Positions 33,594-45,556 of a stretch of 64,000 nucleotides of DNA are shown piece by piece (the stretch's first letter is position 1; each line of letters begins with the position of its first letter). This stretch comes from Basidiobolus meristosporus CBS 931.73 (lineage: Eukaryota; Basidiobolomycota; Basidiobolomycetes; Basidiobolales; Basidiobolaceae). The DNA is taken from the NCBI GenBank assembly GCA_002104905.1, contig MCFE01000063.1, positions 124,001-188,000 of the forward strand, read 5' to 3'. Both the position numbers and the translations under genes were made by a program. Under the pieces are notes generated by a model that saw only the letters and a list, made by a program, of their open reading frames with translations, ran no database searches and was not told the DNA's origin.

Positions 33594-34676
33594 TTAGAGG
33601 CGGCGAAGGAGCGGACGAATACGTGCGAAGTAATATCCAACACCGAAGAGTGTTCCTCCTACGTGAGCAGCATGTCCAATTTTTCCTAGCTATCTTGAGG
33701 GTAAGTGGACCAGCAAACCACTGTGCTAATAAATTTGCTACTTACAGGAGATCTATAGCTTTGCAGCATATCATACGCGGCGAATGCACCAACCGCCAAG
33801 ATGGCTGGCGCAGGGATGATGAAAAAGATCAACACTGTACTGGTGGGGTAGAGTAAGGCAAACATTGACATCACACCCATCACGCTCCCTAAGGAATTCC
33901 AACTTGTTAGGATCCACAGATAGAAACTCCGCTTTGAAGTCTAGTACCTGATGCCCCTAGGCCGGAGAAATTGCTTCTCTGCTTCTCATAATATTTAAAA
34001 TGGCATAGGAAACCCAAAGCACCAGCAAGAGCTGACCCCAAATACAACGTCAAAAATCTCTTCTGCCCCAATACAGCCAAGACCTAAGAGGAAATATGTT
34101 AAACCTGGGCAGTGGCAAATCGTTAAATGAGTCCATTACTGGGGGTCCAAAAGTCCATAGTGCAAACATGTTAAATCCAATGTGCGTGAAATCCATGTGA
34201 CTGAAGGCATAGGTTAAGGTTGTCCACAAACGCCCCTCTTTAATGTTGTGAAGTGTAAGAAGAAAGTTCTTTTGGAGGAAATAAAAAAGCGATCCATCTC
34301 TGAAGCGTTGATAGCTTGCAATACCATATTGCCATAATCCATATACGGCAACGTTTGCGCCGATGAGAGTATAAAGTAATCCACTATCACTTAAACGAAA
34401 CCCTCTACGGGCATTGTAGACGTGGTATCCTCTGGTACTCTGTAGGGGCAGGGAGATTTTTGAAGAGAAAAATGCAGGCCCTGGGGTTGAGAATGGCTTT
34501 GTTGGATATTTGATTAGGTGACTCCTCGCACTCACTTGTCGAGTAGTCGAAAAGACGCCGGCGCGTACGGTAGACAACGATTCGGAGCGTAAAAAGCCAA
34601 TGCCCTTCGACTTTACTTGGGCGGAAAGATGCCGAGTATTATTGCTCAGGGCAGTTCTGATTGCTGGAAGGAACAT
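33594..34676 (-). CDS. Mitochondrial rhomboid protease (Pcp1/PARL type)
   Basis: Exons are 34676-34140, 34083-33948, 33888-33746 and 33689-33594, giving 303 aa. An in-frame ATG at 34751 would add 25 aa. The chosen start gives a basic presequence (MFLPAIRTALSNNTRHLSAQ). Rhomboid motifs: GRLWTTLTYAFSHMDFTHIG, FNMFALWTFGPP, the Ser-nucleophile loop GLGASGSVMG, and the catalytic His in GHAAHVGGTLFG. Hydrophobic helices fill the second half. Mitochondrial rhomboids cut dynamin-like GTPases and other inner-membrane proteins to regulate fusion and import processing. The SG/SVMG junction is created by splicing, so the nucleophile motif is split by an intron. The active-site Ser and His are both present. 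Confidence 0.9.
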
Positions 34677-35014
34677 TGCTTCGTTATTGGACAAATAAAC
34701 AACCAAAACGGTAACTTGATGCGCTTTACAGTTATAAGTAACAGAAGCCAAAATTTGCTGTCGTTACCCAACTTGGAGCTTACCAATTGATTTACCTACG
34801 TCAACTGGAGCATGATTTAGTTGGGAAATTTGAGATTAACCAAGGCTAGTCTACCCTATACCTTGGGTTAGGTGTGATGTCAAGAATATCAATTAAGCAT
34901 GTGAATATGACGAGATGAAACCGAATGATGATACTATACGTCATTGAGCATTGTTGCTATATTAAAGACAACTGACCTGATGTTCGAACTCATATTTCGC
35001 TCCACTGACTCATA
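34677..35014. promoter_or_regulatory. Bidirectional promoter, rhomboid and PRXL2A genes
   Basis: Only 338 bases separate two divergent start codons, so both promoters lie here. No clear TATA box was seen. Confidence 0.45.
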
Positions 35015-35812
35015 ATGGGATTTCAAGTGTACAATTTGATCCGGGAAGTCGCGCTCAAGAACGTCAAAGATGGCTCCAAAATTAAAGCTAGCCAGTTATG
35101 GGAGAACTCCCCTGCACTTATAATGGTGGTTCGCCGTCCAGGCTGTAAACTGTGTCGTAAGGAGGCCAAGGACCTGGCAGATCAGCGTACCCAGATTACC
35201 GAAAAATGGGTGAGTTCCTTCCGGAAGTCTCCTATGTATGCACCATTAACGCCTTTGATAAAGGGTATTCCAATGTATGCTGTTGTTCATGAAGAGCTCG
35301 GTGTGGAGGAGTTCAACCAGGAATTTTTCCAAGGAACTGTTTATCACGATGAGAACAAAGGTTTCTTCAAAGCTCTTGGGTAATACGATAGTTTTGACTC
35401 TACTATGGTTTCTATTTATCCTCGCTAACTCGAAATTATTTCCAGTGGTGGCAAATTAAGCTGGGCTAACTGGTCCAGTTTATTGAACCCTTATACCATA
35501 TACAACTATGTAACTTCGGTATGTAGCAGAATCAATTATCCAGGGAATTTTACTCAGAGATGATCGATTGTAGGGCGTTGATGGAAATTTCCAAGGAGAG
35601 GGAAGGTAGATCAAACCAAATTATTTTCATTTTCTCCGAGCTAACGGCATCGTGTTAGAATCTATGGCGGCTTGTACATTGTTGGCAAAGGAGATAAGGG
35701 AGTTATTTATGAGTACAAAGAGAAGTATCTTGGGGATATTGCACCAATGGAAGAAATACTGAAGGTTTGCGAAAAGGTAGCAGGGGGAGACACCTTGAAT
35801 TCCCGCCTGTAA
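35015..35812 (+). CDS. Peroxiredoxin-like 2A protein (PRXL2/FAM213, AhpC/TSA-like fold)
   Basis: Exons are 35015-35209, 35264-35379, 35446-35518, 35574-35605 and 35659-35812, giving 189 aa. The thioredoxin-like core carries LWENSPALIMVVRRPGCKLC with the CxxC redox pair, GIPMYAVVHEELGVEEFNQ, FFQGTVYHDENKGFFKALG, and the family-typical NFQGEGRIYGGLYIVGKGDKG with EYKEKYLGD. Such proteins are thought to be thiol antioxidants. The substrate is not established. The first intron (54 bases, GTGAGT...AAAG) is a multiple of three and has no stop, so its retention would only insert 18 residues. It was removed because splicing restores the family's spacing between CxxC and the YAVV strand. Confidence 0.87.
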
Positions 35813-36199
35813 CATTTTCCCCGTTTACAGTTTTCAATTCAGTTGATGTTTTCTTCATTGACATCCCTACAATCTTGATAATAAACAAATTTTGATGGAG
35901 GTATGGCGTGTGATTTCCCCTTCATTTTACCAATGAGGCTCAGTCAAGTGCTGAAGAGTAGTTGGCATACTACCCCAAAAATATGTACAGGCTGCTTGAA
36001 ACTGTAATCCAGAGATATTTCATTTTTCAAGGCAGCTCATAAATAATTTTATATGCTAGTTGCTTTCTTTGGATTTGATGCTAGTGGAGGTTGTGCTGTA
36101 CATGGGTTTATAATTAGTGGGCGAATTTACAATACGGATGGCAATTTGGTTGTGCAATTTCAAGTGCAAGTGGCAGTAACGATGGGATATAGTGCATTT
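35813..36199. other. Short convergent 3' intergenic region
   Basis: AT-rich sequence between the PRXL2A (+) and PCNA (-) stop codons. No gene was seen. Confidence 0.45.
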
Positions 36200-36982
36200 C
36201 TACTCATCCTCTTCATTGATCTTGGGAGCAAGGTAATAGTGCAAATATCCTATATCTCCAATCTTGTATTCTACCAGTAGCGGGACTTCATTGGATATAT
36301 TAAGGGTGACACGAGAAGACAACGGGCTTGCCTTTGTGAACTGTGAGAGATATTTAAGTGCGAAGGTAAGGCTTACTTTCTGGTTCAATTCAATAGAGAC
36401 GACATCATCTTCATTGTCAATAGCAGCATTCTGCTTTAAAGTGACACTTCCACTTCCCAGCTCTCCGCTGGCGCTAAATTTGGCCCCTTCTTTAGTAGCT
36501 TCAATGGTTATAGACTCACCCAAGATATTCATGTCTCGGCAAATACGTTGAAATTCAGCAGCAGGGAGTGCTATTACCGCATCATAGGTTGTATCCGGAA
36601 TACCCAGGTGCTCGGAGTCAATATCCATGAGCTTTAACTCGTATTCTGATACACGATCATTTGATGGCGACTCAAATAACAGATTCAATATATCGCCCGA
36701 GTCGTCAGCTTTCAAAGTAATAACATCGTCGTTTCCAGCGCATTTCAGGATTTTCGTGAAGGAATTCAGGTTGATACCCAAAGGGAGGTTACGGTCGCAA
36801 CGATATGGGTCGAAGCCGTCTGAACGCAGAAGCATAGCAACTAGCGCTACATGTGAGCTGTCCATGGCTTGTAGTGCTATTCCAGTGTCGTTGCAATCGA
36901 AGTTTGCATCGGTGACTAGCTCCTTGATAGCCTCTAATATTTTCTTCAATAATGAACCTTGAGTAAGACGCGCTTCAAGCAT
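36200..36982 (-). CDS. POL30: Proliferating cell nuclear antigen (PCNA sliding clamp)
   Basis: A single-exon 260-aa protein, the family's normal length. Motifs: [104 protein letters not shown], and the C-terminal [22 protein letters not shown] forms a homotrimeric ring around DNA and recruits polymerase delta, FEN1, ligase and repair factors through PIP boxes bound at the interdomain connector. The N-terminal half carries the basic inner-ring helices. It is divergently arranged with NUP155/170. No intron is present, unlike most genes here. Confidence 0.97.
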   Translation of the reverse strand: MLEARLTQGSLLKKILEAIKELVTDANFDCNDTGIALQAMDSSHVALVAMLLRSDGFDPYRCDRNLPLGINLNSFTKILKCAGNDDVITLKADDSGDILNLLFESPSNDRVSEYELKLMDIDSEHLGIPDTTYDAVIALPAAEFQRICRDMNILGESITIEATKEGAKFSASGELGSGSVTLKQNAAIDNEDDVVSIELNQKVSLTFALKYLSQFTKASPLSSRVTLNISNEVPLLVEYKIGDIGYLHYYLAPKINEEDE

Positions 36983-37596
36983 GATATTCCTGTGTATGGC
37001 GAGTGGCGGAGTTACGGTTCAGACGAGCCTAGCATCCTTGGTTTATACTTTGTTTGTTTTGATCACATTGTAAACGCAAGGCTCCTAATTTGTTTACCAA
37101 TTTTGCAGTGGTTCCTATTGGCTAGAGTTGATTTAGTCCTGAACAATAAACAATCAAGCCCTTGGCCTTTGGAGTGGATTCGGGATCTCTGGTGTATATT
37201 ACAGGGTTCTTTGAAGATACGTTGGGGGAGCTAGTCACTGCTCAATCGTCATGCTGGACGAGCTGACATCAATCATGGTTTTTATGGTAGTGATCCTTCT
37301 TTGAGTAATCGATATTCTGTTATTCAGCATCACAGGCTTACCAAATTTGTGTGCAACTTCAATGAGCACTAGATCAGCATAAATCCATGGTGTATATTAG
37401 GTTATGTATTGGATATTTTGGGTCAATAGCGCAATAGATCAATCAATGGAAACACTTTATTAATTAATGCCATCAGCTCTTGAGCGGTGCCACCAAAATT
37501 GATTCGACTCCACGTTAAAACCTTTTTTCTTTGGACACAACAACAGCTCGCGAAAGATATTCTTGAGCAAACCTGTGCATACTACACCCGCTTGAA
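36983..37596. promoter_or_regulatory. Divergent promoter region of PCNA and NUP155/170
   Basis: 614 bases lie between the two start codons. A clear MCB element (ACGCGT) was not found outside the PCNA coding sequence, so cell-cycle control cannot be read directly. Confidence 0.4.
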
Positions 37597-40500
37597 ATGG
37601 TGCAGAAAACCTCTGATATGGAACAGTTGCTTTCGTCAGATACTCAGTATGATATGAATACAGTAGAGGCATATCATAACACGCTCAACGCTGCCGCCAA
37701 AACCTTGGACACCCAACTAATTAGCGACTCGAAGTATCCTGAGCTAGCGGACCTTTTGGGCTGTAAGATATACGCAGTTGGATATTTTTGTTGCAATTCG
37801 TGGACTTACCTTTTATCGTCGTTGTTAAAGCCTCTTCTAGTGAATATTCGCAGCCACAGACTCTTGGTTGGCAGCTATTTCAGAAAAAGCGACTGATAAC
37901 CCTCCCAGATGCGTTGTTTGAACAATACGACTGTAGGATACCTTAATACCCTTCTCTAGAGTGCGTTTTATAACCATTTTGCAGTGCTTCAATGCAGATG
38001 TTTCATGGGTTTTTTCCCCGAGATTAATAGAGCCTGGATAACAGTCGACCACAGATTGTTTCTGTGGAATTATCTAGATGGGTAAATATCTATCTTGCAA
38101 ATGGTTATTTCCCAACTGACCGCCGTGAATTATTATTGTAGAAACGACTTCTACACTTATGAGGACCAAGACCAGCTCATCACAAGTATTGGTTTAGCAA
38201 AAGCAAAACCCGGTAATTTTCCAAGCCTCTGTCTATCCAATCGTCACTTCATGTCTTAATCCATGCATTGTGTAGGTATATTTGTTGAGGAAGTGCAGTA
38301 TGTATTAGTTCTTGCCACTCCTCTAGAAATCATTCTACTCGGACTTTCAACCACCGAAAGTTCCGTACGAATTTCTGATTCGAAGAGGGTTTCTACCGAT
38401 ATCACTTTGTACAATACACTGTTGGCTGCTCCAAGTGATAACACCACCATGACATCGATCATCGGAACCAAAAACGCGAGAATATTCATGTGCGGAAGCG
38501 ACGGAAACATTCACGAGCTTGCATATCAGGTATGAGCTCAGATCTAAGGCCTCCTTGGCTCCCTGCTAATCGGGGTTTCACTTGAAGGCGGAAGAGGGAT
38601 GGTTTACAAAAAAATGCCATGTCATCAATCACACATCCTCTACATATTGCTCTCTTATACCCACGTTCATGCCCACCATTTTCAAAAGTCCCGAAGGTAG
38701 CTTGCCGATAGCTCTCACTTGTTAGTCCCTCACTAACGTAGCATGACCAGATCCTTTCGTTTTCATGGCATTAGATGAAGTCCGAAATATTTTATACGGC
38801 TTGACTAGGCAATCCAATATCGAGGTGAGGACTTGCTGAATATGCTGTAGTTGGTGGTTGCTAATTCTACGCGATGCAGGTTATGTACCTCGGGCAAGAT
38901 GGGGACCAGTTTATACGGGTGGCCAAAATGACCAATATCTGTCAATGCGCCTCACAACTGTGCCCAACCTCGCCACTGGTTGACGCTAGGTCGTTTCAAC
39001 TAGTTTCACTGCATCCGATCTACCCGTCCGAATCCAAATTACTCAATCTTGTGGGCGTAACTTCTACAGGTTTTACTGAAATTCTTGTTTGCACGTGTGC
39101 TAGCCATGTAACCTTTGGATGCATATTCTTTAGGCTGCCGCTTGTATTTCACGCACCATAAAAGCGAATTCCGTGGCATGGGTGGGGTTTTACGTAGTGA
39201 TACCAAATCGCCACCAACTGGCCTGGAGCTGCTACATGTTAGACTGCCACCCAGTCCGGAGATCACACCAAATGCCATCGGCGAGTTCAACAGATCCCTG
39301 GGCGCCTCCAACGTCCATGTGACCTGTTACTCCAGTGGAGTTCTTTTAGCAGCTAATTCAGTCAGCGACGAGATGGACTCTCTACTTGGGATGGCGCCAG
39401 ATGCTGGCAAAATCACTCAAATGGGGAATCAATCACAGTCCTGTTCACTGATTGAGTTTCATGGCATCAACACTATTGAAGGCAAAACATGGGCGATCAA
39501 CGAGATCGAGAATCCATTTCCGAGCAACTCCAACGACGACGAGCGTGTTATGAACGAACTGGCTACGCAGTTGACGTTTCCCCCCAGGCATTTCCTTGTA
39601 CTGACGAATTCGGGAATCAACATACTCTCCAAGCAACGCCCGATCGATGTTTTTGTTCAGTTGCTTCATAACCCGTCTACTCAAGAGGCTGATCTATTGT
39701 CTTTTATTGATAACTACGGTAAAGCACAGATTTGCGCCATGTGTCTAGCAATTGTTTGTGGCCACCCGGCAGTATCAGGGTCAACGCAAACGAAATTTCA
39801 GTCCGCCCCATTTGGACACCAGGCTTCGAATAACCAGACCAGTGTATTGGGTGCTAAAGCTGTCTATATCAAATATGGAGGAAGACCTTCGTTTGTCGAA
39901 AGTCCTACTTATACTCATGGTGGGAGCGGTGTCGAAAGACAGACACCAACTCAGGACTTTATTTACAGCGGACAACATGATGGCTTAGCATTGTATATCG
40001 CTCGTTTGATCAAGCCCATTTGGAAAAAACCCTTCATCAGAGTGACCGACAAGGGTTTCGATTTGGCAGTCTCCGTCTCCGTGTTGTATTCGATTCAACA
40101 AAATTTGAGCAATGTCGAGGCATTCTTAAAAGAGAGCCCATATTGTCGTTCGCAACCCTATTCAAGCTTACCGGCTGGCTACAAGGAGAACGACGCTATG
40201 CAGTTAGAGTTACAATCCATTAAGGCAATGGAGCAACTTTTGACTCAATGTGTCGAAGGTATTTCTTTCACAATACTGCTCCTGGATTGCGGGTTGTCGG
40301 ATATAATGCATGGTGTCAGTAGTATTGTACAGAACCAAATCCTCGAATTGACTTTTGAGAACCTGCTAATATCAGTCAAAGGACGGGAACTCCGCCGAGA
40401 CATTGTGGCTACCATTATCGATAAGCAAACAGCCCAGGGTGGTGGTGTGCAGTCAGTTAGCGATATGTTGCGGACAAGATGTGGATCATTCTGCACATTA

Positions 40501-41979
40501 GACGATGTCACATTGTTCCAAGCTATAGAATGCCTAAAGCAAGCAAAGACCACTAATGATCCAGAAAAAAGAATGCAGATACTTCGGGACTCTTTGTCAT
40601 TATTCAAGCAGGTTGCCAGGCATATTTCTCTCGAGAAATTGCACGAGATCTGTGAAGAATACAAATTATTGCGGTTTTATGTAGGTGCCGTTGAGCTCGG
40701 CCTCGCCTATGCGAAAGAACAAGATCCTGAAGACCATGGCATCGCATACTTCCTGGATAACGCTACAAGCTCAGCAGAGTTCTACAAGAAACGTATCCGA
40801 TACTACGGATGCGTTTTTTCAACACTACAAGCGGTCAACAATGTTTACCACCAGACCAAGGTATCCAGCGATGACACTGGGATGACCTTAGAGGAGGCTG
40901 AGCTCTTCAGAAATAAGGTGTTTCTCAAAGCTCTTGCATCAGACGATCTTCTATTCCATCACCAACTGTACGACTGGTATATCGGCCAAAATCTAATAGA
41001 AGAACTGCTGGATATACAGACACCATATCTTGAAGCCTATCTTCAAAAAGAGCCTCTTACTCTGCGAAAGTTGGATTTGCTCTGGCAGTATTATGCTAAG
41101 AATGGTCGGTATGGCTCAGCGGCGAGAGTACAGAGCCGATTGGCTGAATCCATTGAGTACGGGTTGAGCCTAGCAGATCGAATTGAGTATCTTACTCTTG
41201 CAGTTGGCAACTCGAAGAGCACTAGTGGTAGAAAGAACAGCTCGCAGTTTTTGGCCGAGCTCGAAGAGAAACAAGAAGTTGCGCTAGTGCAGCTAGATAT
41301 CTATAACGCAATCAAGAGCTCGGGCGATCATCTGGACTCGTTAGGGGAGCTGGATACACAGTTGTTTGACATTACCCAACTTTATAACAAGTTCGCATTT
41401 CCATTCAAGCTATACGAATCAATGCTGCTGATCTTTTACACCTCGGATTATCACGACCCAGAATATATCGCTCAAATCTGGGGGTATATCATTCAACAGA
41501 CCCATGAACAAGCTCAGAACTCCAACATCGCGTCTCACAAGGCGCTGAGCCGAAAGGTTAAGCAAATCGGGAAGAAGTATTATCCTTCGAATGTATTTCC
41601 GTTAGCGAAGATATGTGACCTCCTAGAGCGGCACAACCTGAAGAATCATGCCAATGCTGAACCTGGATGGATTGTCAGCACTTTGCATGAGATCGGTGTC
41701 CCTTACACCTCACTTCTGGAGATTTTGCACTCGATGTTCGAAACAAAGCTCCCTCCTTGGCAAGCGCAGGCATCACTGGAATTTTTGTTCAAAGACATCT
41801 ACCTTTTACTCCATGACTGGTTGCATAGCGGGAATCTGAAGAACAAGAGCTCCGAACAATTCCCGGCCAAGCTTGCTGATGAGTCGATTACTAAATACTT
41901 GGTCACTCTGGCGGCCACCGAATCCCCGTTAATCCCCAAGTTTTATGAGATTCAACGACGTATTCGTAGGCAGTACTAA
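37597..41979 (+). CDS. Nucleoporin Nup155/Nup170 family
   Basis: Exons are 37597-37762, 37831-37932, 37985-38081, 38142-38212, 38276-38529, 38588-38696, 38751-38824, 38880-39069 and 39134-41979, giving 1302 aa. The N-terminal half is the beta-propeller: ITLPDALFEQYD, CRCFMGFFPEINRAWITVDH, LFLWNYLDGNDFYTYEDQDQ, FVEEVQYVLVLATPLEIIL, IFMCGSDGNIHELAYQ. The C-terminal half is the long alpha-solenoid in one 2.8-kb exon (for example GKAQICAMCLAIVCGHP, DDLLFHHQLYDWYIGQNL, ETKLPPWQAQASLEFLFKDI). Nup155/170 is an inner-ring scaffold component of the nuclear pore that contacts the pore membrane and Nup53. The length is slightly below that of human NUP155. Introns cluster in the first 1.5 kb, a common 5' bias in fungi. 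All are GT-AG. Confidence 0.95.
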
Positions 41980-42604
41980 TCTCCTAACCCGTCCAAGCGA
42001 CCTAATGCGCATAGTACCCCACATCTTTGCAACCTAGTGATCCCATTGAAATCCAGCCTTTGATTCTATAAATATATTGTCTAATGTTTCGCATGAATTC
42101 GGCACCGTAGATCTCATTAACGATCGCCCAATCGTCTGTTCTGAACAAGAGGAAAATATTGCTGGTTTGGCTGGCTCCAAAGTGACCCCATTCCTACTAT
42201 TGTTGACGGGCTACCGAACCCGAGGATTGGTTGACGTTAATGAAAATAAGATCAGCAGGTCTTAAATTTAGCGCCCTCATCACCTCTATGGCTAGCCTGG
42301 TGTATTTCATTGAGTTGGTAGATTAAATTTTTGGAAGTCTGCTTGATATGGCTAGTAGGGCATGAAGTAATAATTGAATCCCTAGACAATGCAGCTCAGG
42401 TTGACGTCGGCTTTATGCGCACCAACATTAAATTTTCCACTTGCAAAGCAACGTTGGCAGCTGCCAGGTGATTACTTGCGGCGCTATGGCATATATATAT
42501 ATATATATATATATTGCTCTTCGCTCAATCTTGACAAATTGCTGATCACTCTTAAATACCTATATAGTTCCATTGCTTGGCTCCACTTGCATGTTGATAC
42601 ATAC
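41980..42604. other. Intergenic with AT microsatellite
   Basis: Tandem plus-strand genes are separated by 625 bases. The plus frame 42077-42265 has no domain. An (AT)12 run lies at 42491-42514. TATATAG near 42560 may serve as the promoter of the arrestin-like gene. Confidence 0.4.
42491..42514. repeat. (AT)12 microsatellite
   Basis: Twelve perfect AT dinucleotides about 90 bases before the arrestin-like start codon. Confidence 0.95.
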
Positions 42605-43681
42605 ATGAATCTTACCAAATCTAAAAAACCGATGATCCAACTACGTGTGGTACCGGATACAGTATTGGTAGATGGCGGATCGTCAAACTCCTATCTTCAG
42701 GGCATCCTAGAACTGAAGCTCAGCAAGCCGTTGAAAGTGCACTCCATCCATATGGTTCTAAAGTGCATTTTCACAAAAAAAATGATTTCAGGTAGTGCAT
42801 GACACAGGTGTAGAATACTTCCATCTACCCCGGTTTAGTTGTTCGTGTGTGCTCATTTTTTGAAACCCAAGCAGTGATTAATCTCACTTTCCCTTTCATT
42901 AGGGTTGTGGAGAATTAAAGAGATAGGATGCCCGGCCAGCTGTGTAATCCTAGAGAGACAAGATTCTGAGTATTACTTAGGATCAGGAGATTACTCATAC
43001 AACGGTGTTATTAGAGTGCCAAGTCATATTGCTCAGACAACTTGCTCAAAGATAGCCAAGATCGAGTACCAACTTCAAGGGGTAGTTGAAACCACAGGCT
43101 TCCGGCAAAATTTAGCGCAAGCCGTACCAGTGTTAATACAACAAACACTCCCGCGATGCGTAGATTTCGGTATATCTTGTGGCTTATGGCAAGATATGCT
43201 ACGCTACCAGGTGATGCTGAGTTGTGTAGATTACACATTGGACGACTCTATGAGTGTGGTGTTCCGATTAGAATCCTTGGTAGATGTCGTGTTTCATTGG
43301 AAGCTTACAGCAAGCCTGAAGGAGTCAGTGAGATATTACACAACATCGAAGACGGGCAAGTTACAACTTAAAAACAGTAATCGGATTATCGGCAAAGTTG
43401 TAGAGTATACCTCTGAGAGTTCGCGCATCATACTGTCTACACTCTTTCTTCCAACAACATTGAGACATATTGGGGCGAACTATGACTGCCATGGGAAACA
43501 TATGAGCGTCAGTCATCAGCTCCTTACAGAAATTGAGATGGTAGATGATGGTAGATACAAGTTTATGTCCATATTGCCTGTTCGACTAGTTCATCCAGAT
43601 GTACAACAATGGTCTAACCTTGCGCATCTCCCTAGCTATTCAGCATTTTCTGTATATCCGCGTGTAAACTGTTTGACATAG
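42605..43681 (+). CDS. Arrestin-like protein
   Basis: Exons are 42605-42791 and 42903-43681, giving 321 aa. The N-terminal half has the arrestin-N pattern (QLRVVPDTVLVDGGSSNSYL, GILELKLSKPLKVHSIHMVL, then YSYNGVIRVPSHIAQTTCSK and KIEYQLQGVVE). The second half resembles arrestin-C strands (LWQDMLRYQVML, SRIILSTLFLPTT, SHQLLTEIEM, YKFMSILPVRLVHP). Fungal alpha-arrestins (ART/Rim8 type) recruit Rsp5 ubiquitin ligase to transporters through PPxY motifs. No PPxY or LPxY motif could be seen here, so a partner or a different role must be assumed. The protein is short for an ART. An alternative start is the Met at 42632. Confidence 0.7.
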
Positions 43682-43978
43682 ATTCAGATCGAATGCATGC
43701 TCTTTGACTGCAGAGTCGGAGCAGTTGGCTACTTCGATGATCTGCCTTTCTTATTTTCGATGTAAATCACAAGCAACTCGCCATGCTCTGGGCTGTACTG
43801 CACTTATTTGGAAATCGCTTGCTCTATTTTGTAATAAGGCAAATCTGGAAATCACGGGATTAAAATTAAATTGGAAACTTAGTCATGTGACAAGCGTTGT
43901 TTTGTATTGAGTACGTCATATATAGCGTAAAGCACACACACTACAAACGAACACAACTCTAGCACCTTGTCAGCAAAT

Positions 43979-44425
43979 ATGAGTCTGTATGTTGTAGCCG
44001 ATTTCTGCGTATGATATGATTCTATTGTGCCCGTGTTAGTCAGAGGTTTTGACAATATCGATTTGCTTTTGCTCAGGTAATCCCTATGGGAGTCGAGAGC
44101 TCCGTGAGCAAGTATGTTGCTGCTTGCCAAACGGCCTTGGAGCAAACCGGTCTGACCTACGTTATGCACGGTTATGGAACAAACATAGAAGGAGATTGGG
44201 ATGCCGTGTCTAACGCCATTAAGAAATGTCACGAAGCTGTCCACGCTTTGGGTTGCCCGAGAGTTTCAACAAGGTATTTTAGCATTTCTATGCCTCGCTA
44301 TTATTGAAACATCAACTAAATCAACTTTTAGTGTGCGTATCGGGACTCGTTTAGATAAAGAATCGCATATCCAAGATAAAATTGATAGTGTTCATAAGTT
44401 GCTTGCGGAGAGCAAATCTCAATAA
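43979..44425 (+). CDS. UPF0045/MTH1187-type thiamine-binding-like protein (Ecm15-like)
   Basis: Exons are 43979-44008, 44077-44273 and 44332-44425, giving 106 aa. It has the small ferredoxin-like alpha/beta fold of the MTH1187/YkoF family: start MSLYVVADFCVIPMGVESSV, SKYVAACQTALEQTGLTYVM, HGYGTNIEGDWDAVSNAIKK, CHEAVHALGCPRVSTSVRIG, TRLDKE. Members form dimers or tetramers, and some bind thiamine. The yeast homologue Ecm15 has an unclear role. The first exon holds only ten codons and was located by the CVIPMG motif formed across the intron. Confidence 0.9.
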
Positions 44426-44587
44426 AGTCACTATGCTACTTTCACTCCAGCAAAGATCCTGATAATTCTGGAGGAATATGGATTACTTCATTTCATGTAG
44501 CGATAACAGCAAACGAACACACCAATTTCTCAATGCTTTCTCGGCTGCTTGTTATGTTTATTTAATGTGTAGGCTACAGCTGAAAAT

Positions 44588-45556
44588 TTACTGTGCCAAA
44601 CCAAACTGCAACTGTAAGAAATCAAAGACTGGAGCAACAAACTTTTCATACTCCTCACTACCATGGTTAATAGCAAAATCAAAGACGTGATTCTTCTCTG
44701 GAACGATTTCCAGCCGAACCTTTCTTTCCGCCTTCTCAAGTTCTTTCGTCATGTTTAGAGAATGTTCGGGGGGTACCATAGCATCTGCACCTCCGTGGAC
44801 AAGGTAGGTGGGTGGGTAGGATGAATGAATATGATGTATAGGGGAGATATCTTTGAACTTGGGCAAGTCAGCCTCAGAGTTGGGATTCAGCCCAGTCATA
44901 ACTTCTACTCTGCATCCATATTTGTTAGCGTTTGCAACCAGCTGATAGCGTGGATGGTTAGCGAATTTTTGAATTTCCGGGCCTCCCGTAACTGGATTTA
45001 TCTCAAATGGGGTCTCTACAACAACAGGAGGGGTTTGCGCTGCTTTTCGGATTTGTTCTGGGAGAGACTGTAAAGATGTTGTCTTCGTGGTGGAGCCTAG
45101 TTGTAGAGTTGGCAAAATCTCTGTTGCGGCGTAAAAAGCAACAATAGCATTGGGGACTTTTTTACTGTATGACCCTGCCAAAAGCGCCAAGGTTCCTCCA
45201 GCGGAAGAGCCCCAGAGTGATACTTTCTCAGGATTCAAAGTGCTCTTTGTCTTTTTGGGTAGCTCCTCTCGGACCCAGGTAACTACATCTATGACATCTT
45301 TATAGATCTCCCCGATAGGAGTTTGTGGAGCCAGGCGATAGTTTGCCGAGACCAGAATCCACTTGCGTCTCAGAACCTCCTCAACAATGTATTTTGGTAC
45401 GGCTTCTTTGTTGCCGAGAACAAAGCCCCCACCGTGTAGATAGACTACAACAGGCGTTTGGGTATTAGGAATGATTGATGTGTCTTCATATACATCAAGA
45501 TCAATATCGACGCCCTCCACCTGTTTGTAGACAAAGCGCTGAGGAGTGGGTACCAT
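44588..45556 (-). CDS. Alpha/beta hydrolase of the hormone-sensitive lipase type
   Basis: A single-exon 322-aa frame from ATG 45556. In-frame ATGs at 45592 and 45613 exist, but a TATATA-like stretch covers the latter region, so the third was chosen. The HSL-family oxyanion motif is VYLHGGGFVLGNKEA. The nucleophile elbow is LWGSSAGGTLALLAG. The acid is in LVHGGADAMVPPE and the His in VPEKNHVFDFAI. These form a complete Ser-Asp-His triad. Such enzymes hydrolyse short acyl or carbamoyl esters. The natural substrate cannot be told. No signal peptide is seen, so it is probably cytosolic. Its 3' end faces the Ecm15-like gene at 160 bases. Confidence 0.88.
   Translation of the reverse strand: MVPTPQRFVYKQVEGVDIDLDVYEDTSIIPNTQTPVVVYLHGGGFVLGNKEAVPKYIVEEVLRRKWILVSANYRLAPQTPIGEIYKDVIDVVTWVREELPKKTKSTLNPEKVSLWGSSAGGTLALLAGSYSKKVPNAIVAFYAATEILPTLQLGSTTKTTSLQSLPEQIRKAAQTPPVVVETPFEINPVTGGPEIQKFANHPRYQLVANANKYGCRVEVMTGLNPNSEADLPKFKDISPIHHIHSSYPPTYLVHGGADAMVPPEHSLNMTKELEKAERKVRLEIVPEKNHVFDFAINHGSEEYEKFVAPVFDFLQLQFGLAQ

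Noticed and set aside
33446-33856. 136-aa plus-strand frame
   Set aside because: It overlaps exons 3-4 of the rhomboid gene on the opposite strand and is explained as a shadow of that coding sequence.
42077-42265. 62-aa plus-strand frame after a TATAAATA-like word
   Set aside because: It lies in the 3' flank of NUP155/170, has no recognisable domain and no paralogue.
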